Positions 32,594 to 38,481 of a stretch of DNA of 38,481 bases are shown in pieces. Origin of the DNA: an uncultured Aureimonas sp. Its GTDB lineage: Bacteria; Pseudomonadota; Alphaproteobacteria; Rhizobiales; Rhizobiaceae. The notes under the pieces were generated by a model, which was not told the DNA's origin, made no database searches, and saw only the letters and a list, made by a program, of their open reading frames with translations. Position 1 is the first letter of the stretch. Each line of letters begins with the position of its first letter. The stretch is from contig NZ_CAJYIU010000296.1 in the NCBI RefSeq assembly GCF_913775355.1, forward strand, positions 1-38,481, in the 5' to 3' direction. Made by a program: the position numbers and the translations under genes.

Positions 32594-34926
32594 GGCGCGG
32601 TGAGGGGAATGCCCTCGGAGCGGAAGCGACCGAGGAGCGTGAAGAGGATCGCGCTGCGCGTGCCGTAGACCTGACGCGGGCCGCCGACGAAGGCGAAGGA
32701 CTTGAAGGTCACCTTGCCGTCGTCGATCCCGTCGATGAAGACGGAGGGCGCGGGCTCCGACAGCACCGCCTCGTGCCCGGCATAGGTTTCGAGGATCGCC
32801 CCGCGCACCGCCGCGACGTCGGCGTCGATCGGCACGGAGAACATGATCTGGATGCGCCCCAAAGGGTCCGCCAGCGTCATGTTGCGGATCGATTTCGTCA
32901 CCAGCTCGGAATTCGGCACGATCAGGGTCGAGCGGTCGGCGATCTGGATCTCGGTGGAGCGCACGCTGATGCGCTTCACGTCGCCCTCGTCGGTGCCGAT
33001 GCGCACGGTGTCGCCGATCTTCACCGGGCGCTCGGCGAGAAGGATCAGCCCGGAGACGAAGTTCTGCGTGATCGCCTGGAGGCCAAAACCGATACCGACC
33101 GACAGGGCGGAGACGACCAGCGCGATGCGCTCGACGCCGATGCCGAGCGTCGTGATCGCCCAGAACCCGGCGAGCAGGATGCCGGCATAGGTGACGATCG
33201 TCGACACCGAGTTGCGCGCGCCGGGGTCGAGGTCGGTCGCCGGCAGGTATCGCTCCTCCAGCCAGTGGCGCACGACGCGCATCAGGCCGATGCCGACCGC
33301 GAGCACCACGGCCGCCTTCAGGATCGCGCCCGGCACGATGGTGAAGCCGCCGATCTGGATCTCGGCGGAGGAGCCGATCTGGTAGAACAGGGAGCTCGCG
33401 CCCGGCCCGAGCGGCCCGGACAGGAGAAGCGCCGCCCAGACGAGGATGGCGATGCGCAGGAGCGCCGACAGGAGGACGCCGAGCTGCCCGACCTGCGCGC
33501 GACGGAGGCCGAGCCCGGTATGCAGCGAGCGCCCGAGCCGGCTGTCGCCCGACAGGAACGTGGTGCACAGGTCGTCCACCACGACGAGGAGCAGGAAGGC
33601 GCTGGCGGAGACGACGGCGGTCCAGATCACTTGGCGCGTCAGGAAGAGGGCAAGGTTCACGTAGCCCTGGAGCGCGGCGACGAGGCTCGCCGCGACGCAG
33701 GCCCAGGCGAGGAGCGTCGCGATCGTCACCAGCGTCGTGCGCGCGCTCGGCTGGCGGCTGGCGGCGTCGGGATGGGCGCGGCGAATGCGCCCCAGCGTGA
33801 CGAGGACGCAGACGATCAGCGCGCCGTAGACGACGGCGACGACGTAGTTGACGACGATCGCCGCCGGCTGGCTGACGCCGACGGCCCGCCCGCCTTCCAC
33901 CAGAAGGACGCCGAGGAAGGTGAGGACGGCGGCGAGCGCCGGGAACGGTCGCAGGCGCTGCACGGCCGTCTCGTCGAGCGGCAGGAGCCGCCACGACGGC
34001 TGGCCGACGAGAAGGAGCCCGGCGCCGAGCGACAGGACGAAGGCGCCGAGCGCCGCGGTCTGCGCGAGGCTCTCGGCGAGCGGGCGCACGGTGCGGGTCA
34101 GGACCCCGGCCCAGCCGAGGCCGAAGAAGAAGATCGAGACGCCGAGCGCGGCGGTGAGCGTGCCCACCACCACGAACCAGAGCGCCAGCGCCGAGCGGCG
34201 GGCGCGCGTGCTCGGCACCTGTTCGGAGGCGACGCGCCGGCCGACCTCGCGCAGGCGCCGGCGCAGCGGCAGCGCGAGCACGAGGGCGAGCGCCAGCGAA
34301 CCCGCGACTGCTGCGATGCGTGTGACGGGCCCCGTCTGCGGGATCTGGTTGCACCAGTCGCGCGCGAAATCGCGGGCGCGGGCGAGATCGTCGGGCAGGC
34401 GGTTCGCGACCTGGGTCCACAGGAGCGGCGACAGCGGGGAGGCGACCTCCTTGAACGTGTCGCGGCTGAAGGCCTCGTTGATCTCGCGGATCATCCGGTC
34501 GATCGTTTCCTTGGCGTCGGCGCCGACGAGGCGCCCGCGCTTGATCGCCGAATCGATGTCGCCGCGCTGGGCGGCCAGCTGGTCGCGCTGCGCCTTGACG
34601 TCGGGCGCCTCGGTCTCGTTCGCCTCGCCGAGTTCCGCGATGCGCGCGTCGATCGCGGCGAGCTGCGGCTCGAGAAGGCCGACCGCCTCGTTGGCCGCCG
34701 AGCCCACCGTCATGGCGCGGTCGCGGAGCTCCGCCTTCTGGTCGACCGTGGTGTCGCCGTCGGCCGCCTGTTTGATCGCGGCGAGATCGTTCGCCTGGGT
34801 GTCGACGGCGGCAATCGTCTCCTGCGCGGCGCCCGCGTCCTGAGCGAGGGCGACCGGCATCGCGGCGCCGACGAGCCACAACAGGAAGGCGAGGCCGGCG
34901 ATGAGCCTCTGGGTCGATCGGATCAT
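32584..34926 (-). CDS. Large MscS-family mechanosensitive channel (DUF3772-type N-terminus)
   Basis: From the ATG at 34926 this is 780 residues. A signal peptide (LIAGLAFLLWLVGAAMPVALAQ) is followed by a periplasmic helical region, about 30-190, rich in Ala, Glu and Arg and likely coiled coil (LEPQLAAIDARIAELGE). About ten membrane helices come next. The MscS core is at about 560-775: LSVGIGFGLQAITQNFVSGL (pore helix TM3), then ERPVKIGDTVRIG for the beta domain. It should open under osmotic downshift to release small solutes. It resembles the larger MscS paralogs (MscK/YbiO style). The SD before the ATG is weak. Confidence 0.88.
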   Translation of the reverse strand: MIRSTQRLIAGLAFLLWLVGAAMPVALAQDAGAAQETIAAVDTQANDLAAIKQAADGDTTVDQKAELRDRAMTVGSAANEAVGLLEPQLAAIDARIAELGEANETEAPDVKAQRDQLAAQRGDIDSAIKRGRLVGADAKETIDRMIREINEAFSRDTFKEVASPLSPLLWTQVANRLPDDLARARDFARDWCNQIPQTGPVTRIAAVAGSLALALVLALPLRRRLREVGRRVASEQVPSTRARRSALALWFVVVGTLTAALGVSIFFFGLGWAGVLTRTVRPLAESLAQTAALGAFVLSLGAGLLLVGQPSWRLLPLDETAVQRLRPFPALAAVLTFLGVLLVEGGRAVGVSQPAAIVVNYVVAVVYGALIVCVLVTLGRIRRAHPDAASRQPSARTTLVTIATLLAWACVAASLVAALQGYVNLALFLTRQVIWTAVVSASAFLLLVVVDDLCTTFLSGDSRLGRSLHTGLGLRRAQVGQLGVLLSALLRIAILVWAALLLSGPLGPGASSLFYQIGSSAEIQIGGFTIVPGAILKAAVVLAVGIGLMRVVRHWLEERYLPATDLDPGARNSVSTIVTYAGILLAGFWAITTLGIGVERIALVVSALSVGIGFGLQAITQNFVSGLILLAERPVKIGDTVRIGTDEGDVKRISVRSTEIQIADRSTLIVPNSELVTKSIRNMTLADPLGRIQIMFSVPIDADVAAVRGAILETYAGHEAVLSEPAPSVFIDGIDDGKVTFKSFAFVGGPRQVYGTRSAILFTLLGRFRSEGIPLTAPPA

Positions 34927-35123
34927 GGTCGTGTCGCATCGGTGCAAGGCGCGCCGTCCCCTCGAAGTCCGGTTCACGGGCGGCCGCGCCATCCCCTTGG
35001 CGCCGCCGCCCGGCAAGAAGGCGGGTTCTGAGCCGATCCGATGGGCCGAAATGTGGCTGCCTCCGATGATTTGCCGGCGTGGGACCGCTCGACAAACCGC
35101 CGCCTCGCGCCACTTGGCCCCCC

Positions 35124-35357
35124 ATGAACCGCGACAAGGACATTCTTTGGCTGCGCGACGAGCTGACCCGCCGCTTCGATTTGGTTCTTCGGCCCTCCGC
35201 CGAGGAGATCGAGCGATTTCGCGAGGAGGCTGCGCGTCTGGCCGCCGTCGTCGGTGACCGCGAGGTCGCCGAGCGCTCCGCCGCGCGCCGTATCTTCCTG
35301 ATGCAGACGGGCAGCGTCCCGATGCACGAAGCCGAGACCCTGCGCAGCGCCGCCTGA
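35124..35357 (+). CDS. Hypothetical protein, 77 residues
   Basis: This small soluble protein begins MNRDKDILWLRDELTRRFD and contains EEIERFREEAARLAAVV, a strongly helical, charged pattern that predicts a coiled coil or helix bundle. It ends QTGSVPMHEAETLRSAA. I recognise no family. The ATG at 35124 has a poor ribosome site; an upstream in-frame start at 35079 would add a Pro-rich extension that is less likely. The gene lies between the divergent mscS and convergent nikR genes. Confidence 0.5.
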   Translation: MNRDKDILWLRDELTRRFDLVLRPSAEEIERFREEAARLAAVVGDREVAERSAARRIFLMQTGSVPMHEAETLRSAA

Positions 35358-35369
35358 GGCGCCTTTCGT

Positions 35370-35813
35370 TCAGTCGTGATAGTGGGGGTGTGCGGCGCCC
35401 TTGGCCGTCGATCCGCCGGCATCGGGGATCAGCACCAGTTCGCCGTGCCGGACCGAGCGTTCGGCGATCACGTGGTCGGCGAAATGCCGCACCGCGCCGA
35501 TCTCACCCTTCAGCACCGACACCTCCATGCAGGTTCCTTGGTCGAGATGGACGTGGAGGCTGGAGACCGACAGGTCGTGGTGGTCGTGATGGGCGTGGGT
35601 CAAGCGGCGCGACAGGTCGCGTGCGGCATGGTCGTAGACATAGACCAGCGCCGCGACGCAGCCGCCTTCGCCGGTGTCGGCGCGCGCGCGCGACAGTCCG
35701 GCGCGGGCAAGGTCCCGGATCGCCTCGGAGCGGTTGGCATAGCCGCGCTCGGCCATCACCGCGTCGATGTCGGCCATCAGATCGTCGTCCAGCGTCACCG
35801 TCACGCGCTGCAT
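35370..35813 (-). CDS. nikR: Nickel-responsive repressor NikR
   Basis: This is a 147-residue NikR. The N-terminal ribbon-helix-helix (QRVTVTLDDDLMADIDAVM) binds DNA. The C-terminal ACT-like domain carries the nickel ligands at H76, H87, H89 and C95, the same numbers as in E. coli NikR. The tail AHPHYHD is extra-rich in His. It should repress the divergent nickel transporter when nickel is sufficient, using the operator at 35892. GGGAGCCTTCTC precedes the ATG at 35813. Confidence 0.95.
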   Translation of the reverse strand: MQRVTVTLDDDLMADIDAVMAERGYANRSEAIRDLARAGLSRARADTGEGGCVAALVYVYDHAARDLSRRLTHAHHDHHDLSVSSLHVHLDQGTCMEVSVLKGEIGAVRHFADHVIAERSVRHGELVLIPDAGGSTAKGAAHPHYHD

Positions 35814-35891
35814 GAGAAGGCTCCCGTTCCGTCCATCGCTCCGCGCGGCTTCTAGCGGGAACTGCGGGCGGATGCGACCGCCGGTCCGAGA

Positions 35892-35919
35892 GTATGACGA
35901 TTTCCGATAGACTGCATAC
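35892..35919. promoter_or_regulatory. NikR operator
   Basis: GTATGA-N16-GCATAC differs by one base from the E. coli NikR consensus GTATGA-N16-TCATAC, with the same spacing. It overlaps the predicted -35 of the nikA promoter, 54 bases before the GTG start, so NikR binding would exclude RNA polymerase. Confidence 0.85.
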
Positions 35920-35936
35920 CGGTGCTCCCCTAGTGT
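35908..35936 (+). promoter_or_regulatory. Predicted nikA promoter
   Basis: TAGACT (35908-35913), 17 bases, then TAGTGT (35931-35936). The -35 lies inside the NikR operator. Match to consensus is moderate, but placement relative to the operator and the start at 35973 is sensible. Confidence 0.45.
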
Positions 35937-35972
35937 CGCGGCGATTCGAAAATCGCCTTTCCCGGAGTTCCC

Positions 35973-37538
35973 GTGTTCCCAAACGTCCTGCGTGCCGGCC
36001 TCGTGCTCCTGTGCCTCGGGGCGCCCGCCCTTGCCGCGCCGAAGTCCGACCTCGTGCTGGCGATCGGCGGCGAACCGGAGACCGGCTTCGACCCGCTCCT
36101 CGGATGGGGCGCCTACGGCCATCCCCTGTTCCAGTCGACGCTTCTGACGCGCGGTCCCGACCTCGAGACGCAAGGCGATCTCGCGACAGCTTGGACGCTC
36201 TCGGGCGACCGCCGGACCTGGACCGTCACGATCCGCCCCGACGCCGTCTTTTCCGACGGCACGAAGCTCACCGCCCGCGACGTCGCCTTCACCTATTTAA
36301 AGGGCCGCGACACGCCCGGCGCGCTCGACCTGTCGGTGCTGGATGGGGCCGAGGCGCTGGACGACACGACCGTCCGCCTGCGTCTGAAGAAGCCCTGGAT
36401 CACCTTCACCGAGACCTTCTTCTCGCTCGGCATCGTGCCCTCCGCCTCCTACGGCCCGGACTACGGGCGCCGCCCCGTCGGCTCGGGTCCCTACCGCTTC
36501 CTGTCCTGGCAGCCGGGCGAGCAGCTGATCGTCGAGCGCAACCCGAACTACTACGGAAAGGCGCCCGCCTTCGGGCGCGTCACCTTCCTGTTCACCGGCG
36601 ACGACGCGGGGCTGGCGGCCGCGCGCGGCGGCGCGGTCGACATGGTGTCGGTGCCCGCGCCGCTCGCCGACGCGTTGCCGGAGGGCTTTCGCGCGCTTCC
36701 CGTGCGCACCGTCGACAATCGCGGCCTCAGCCTGCCATTCCCCGCGGACGAGGGGCGCACCGCGCCGGACGGCGGGCGGATCGGCAATGCGGTCACCGCC
36801 GATCCCGCGATCCGCCATGCGATCAATCTCGGGCTCGACCGGCAGGCGGTGGTGGACGTCGCCCTCAACGGACACGGCACGCCGGCCTTCGGCCCGGCCG
36901 ACGGGCTGCCCTGGGCGGGCGAGGGCGAGACCGTCGCCTACGATCTCGAAGCCGCAAAGCGCCTCCTCGATGCGGCCGGCTGGGCGCCCGGCGCGGACGG
37001 CGTCCGCGCGAAGAACGGCGTGCGCGCCGCGTTCCCGATCAACTACCCGGCTGCCGACGCGACGCGCCAGGCGCTCGCCGAGACGGTCGCCGCGCTCCTG
37101 CGTCCGCTCGGGATCGAGGCGGCCCCCAAGGGCTCGTCCTGGGACGCGATCGGGCGCGTGATGCATGCCGAGCCGGTGATTTTCGGCTTCGGCAGCCATT
37201 CGCCCTACCAGCTCTACAGTCTCTACCAGTCGACGCTGGCGGGCGTGGAGTACCAGAACCCGACCTTCTACGGGAACGCCCGCGTCGACGCCCTGTTCGC
37301 CGAGGCGCAGGGTGCCCCGAGCCTCGAGGCCTCCTATCCCCTCTGGTCCGAGGCCGCCTTCGACGGGCAGACGGGCTACGGCACCCGCGGCGACGCGGCC
37401 TGGGCCTGGCTCGTCAACCTCGACCACGTCTACTTCGTGAACCGCTGCCTCGACGTCGGCCGGCCGCAGATCGAGCCGCACGGCCACGGCTGGCCGATCA
37501 CCGCCTCGATCGCGAGCTGGACCTGGACGTGCGACTGA
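35973..37538 (+). CDS. nikA: Nickel-type ABC transporter solute-binding protein (NikA-like)
   Basis: This 521-residue family 5 (DppA/OppA/NikA) binding protein is close in length to E. coli NikA (524). A Sec signal (LRAGLVLLCLGAPALAAPK) is cut after ALA. The mature part starts LVLAIGGEPETGFDPLLGWG. Typical motifs are DGTKLTARDVAFTY, GSGPYRF, and NPNYYGKAPAF. The GTG at 35973 has GGAG 6 bases upstream. Divergent NikR and the operator identify the substrate as nickel, probably as a chelate. Sequence alone would allow peptide binding. No lipobox, so it is soluble in the periplasm. It overlaps the permease gene by 10 bases. Confidence 0.85.
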   Translation: MFPNVLRAGLVLLCLGAPALAAPKSDLVLAIGGEPETGFDPLLGWGAYGHPLFQSTLLTRGPDLETQGDLATAWTLSGDRRTWTVTIRPDAVFSDGTKLTARDVAFTYLKGRDTPGALDLSVLDGAEALDDTTVRLRLKKPWITFTETFFSLGIVPSASYGPDYGRRPVGSGPYRFLSWQPGEQLIVERNPNYYGKAPAFGRVTFLFTGDDAGLAAARGGAVDMVSVPAPLADALPEGFRALPVRTVDNRGLSLPFPADEGRTAPDGGRIGNAVTADPAIRHAINLGLDRQAVVDVALNGHGTPAFGPADGLPWAGEGETVAYDLEAAKRLLDAAGWAPGADGVRAKNGVRAAFPINYPAADATRQALAETVAALLRPLGIEAAPKGSSWDAIGRVMHAEPVIFGFGSHSPYQLYSLYQSTLAGVEYQNPTFYGNARVDALFAEAQGAPSLEASYPLWSEAAFDGQTGYGTRGDAAWAWLVNLDHVYFVNRCLDVGRPQIEPHGHGWPITASIASWTWTCD

Positions 37539-38481
37539 TCCTCCGCGCGCCCCTGCGGCTCGCAGCGCTCCTCCTCCTCGTCGCCGTCTTCGCCTTCGCG
37601 CTCGTGCGCCTGTCGCCGGTGGACCCGGTCGCCGCCTATCTCGGGGCCGGCATCGCGCGCCTCCAGCCGGAGCAGCGCGCGAGGATCGAGGCGGCCTGGG
37701 GGCTCGACCAGCCGGCGCCGGCGCAGTTCGGGCGCTGGCTCGGGCATGTGCTCTCGGGCGATCTCGGCTGGAGCACCAGCCACAACGCGCCGGTCGCGAC
37801 CGTGATCGCCGAGCGGGGCGCGGCGACCTTGCGGCTCGCGCTGCCGGCGCTCCTGATGTCCGGCGTCCTCGGCTTCGCGCTTGGCGTCGTCGCCGGCGCG
37901 CGCGACGGCTCGCCGCTCGATCGCGCGGTGCGGCTCTACGCCTACCTCCTGGCCGCGACGCCGACCTTCTGGCTGGCGATCGTGGCGCTGACGCTCTTCT
38001 CCGTCGAGCTCGGCTGGGCACCGCTCTGCTGTTCCGGCCCCATCGGCGTGACGCCGGACCGGGTGACGCTGGCCGAGACGCTCGCTCACCTCGCCCTCCC
38101 GCTCGGCGTCCTGACGCTCTTCGGCGTCGCGCCGGTGGCGCTCCACACCCGCGAGGCGGTCGCCGCGACGATGCGCTCCGACCACGCCCTCTTCGCCTTC
38201 GCGCAAGGCGCGAGCCGCCGCGACGTCGCGTGGCGGCATGCGGCGCGCGCGGCGATTTTGCCGGCGCTCACCATCGTCTGCGCCTCGCTCGGCGAAATCC
38301 TCGGCGGGGCGGTGCTGGCCGAACAGGTCTTCGCCTATCCCGGTCTCGGCCGCGCCACGGTCCAGGCCGGCACGCAGGGCGACGTGCCGCTGCTCCTCGC
38401 GCTGACGCTTCTGGCCGCCGCGCTGGTCGCGACCGGCAACCTCGTGGCGGACCGGCTCTACGCCCGCATCGACCCGCGCCT
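37529..38481 (+). CDS. nikB: Nickel-type ABC transporter permease (NikB-like), 3' end outside window
   Basis: The frame from GTG 37529 runs to the window end without a stop (about 317 residues). It is a DppB/NikB permease: an N-terminal helix (LRLAALLLLVAVFAFALVRLSP), then WGLDQPAPAQFGRWL, DLGWSTSHN and a cytoplasmic EAA loop (FAQGASRRDVAWRHAARAA), ending EQVFAYPGLGRATVQAG. It starts 10 bases before the nikA stop, which links translation of the pair. Usual partners NikC, NikD and NikE should follow to the right but are not in this window. Confidence 0.88.
   Translation, partial: MRLILRAPLRLAALLLLVAVFAFALVRLSPVDPVAAYLGAGIARLQPEQRARIEAAWGLDQPAPAQFGRWLGHVLSGDLGWSTSHNAPVATVIAERGAATLRLALPALLMSGVLGFALGVVAGARDGSPLDRAVRLYAYLLAATPTFWLAIVALTLFSVELGWAPLCCSGPIGVTPDRVTLAETLAHLALPLGVLTLFGVAPVALHTREAVAATMRSDHALFAFAQGASRRDVAWRHAARAAILPALTIVCASLGEILGGAVLAEQVFAYPGLGRATVQAGTQGDVPLLLALTLLAAALVATGNLVADRLYARIDPR

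Overview
The window is a high-GC (by eye close to 70%), densely packed bacterial chromosome segment. GTG and TTG starts are frequent, 1-4 base start/stop overlaps are common, and strong GC-ending codon bias is nearly uniform. A ROK-regulated polyol ABC operon, a MetNIQ system with a non-lipoprotein MetQ, an HtpG gene with a sigma-32-type promoter, and a NikR/Nik locus together suggest an alphaproteobacterium, probably Hyphomicrobiales (Rhizobiales). I cannot name the genus. I see no rRNA, tRNA, CRISPR array, insertion sequence or phage gene.

Region 1 (1-8106) is a glycosyltransferase island on both strands. It holds a GT28/MurG-like transferase (cut by the window edge), a GT29 sialyltransferase-like protein, a GT2 enzyme with an N-terminal double-CxxC zinc-ribbon-like module, two GT4 enzymes, a bifunctional sucrose-phosphate synthase/phosphatase fusion, and another GT2. 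A patch with clearly different codon use covers the divergent starts of the second GT4 and the sucrose-phosphate synthase (about 4850-5255).

Region 2 (8111-15707) is mostly housekeeping: metQ-metN-metI (methionine uptake), a RibD/DHFR-like reductase, a 30-residue membrane peptide, a small hypothetical protein, a small lipoprotein, a heme catalase-family protein, a membrane acyltransferase and a HAD sugar-phosphatase-like enzyme. A 439-base non-coding stretch precedes the HAD gene and carries an imperfect direct repeat.

Region 3 (15807-28201) is a sugar/polyol catabolic locus built around one divergent control region (24145-24528). Leftward it reads solute-binding protein, two permeases, a small membrane protein, UgpC/MalK-type ATPase, L-xylulose-reductase-like SDR, rhamnulokinase-like FGGY kinase, FucA-type class II aldolase and a second SDR. 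Rightward it reads a D-tagatose/L-ribulose 3-epimerase-family enzyme, a ROK repressor and two more SDRs. The inferred logic is import of a polyol, oxidation by SDRs to a ketose, C3 epimerisation, 1-phosphorylation, and aldol cleavage to DHAP plus an aldehyde, with the ROK protein as regulator. The substrate is not known, and this is the best candidate in the window for an undescribed pathway.

Region 4 (28202-38481) contains htpG with a recognisable heat-shock promoter, lrgAB, a small unknown gene, a Crp/Fnr-family regulator, a large MscS-family channel, a small hypothetical protein, nikR, and a divergent nickel-type ABC operon (nikA, then nikB cut by the window end). The nikR-nikA gap holds a near-perfect NikR operator.
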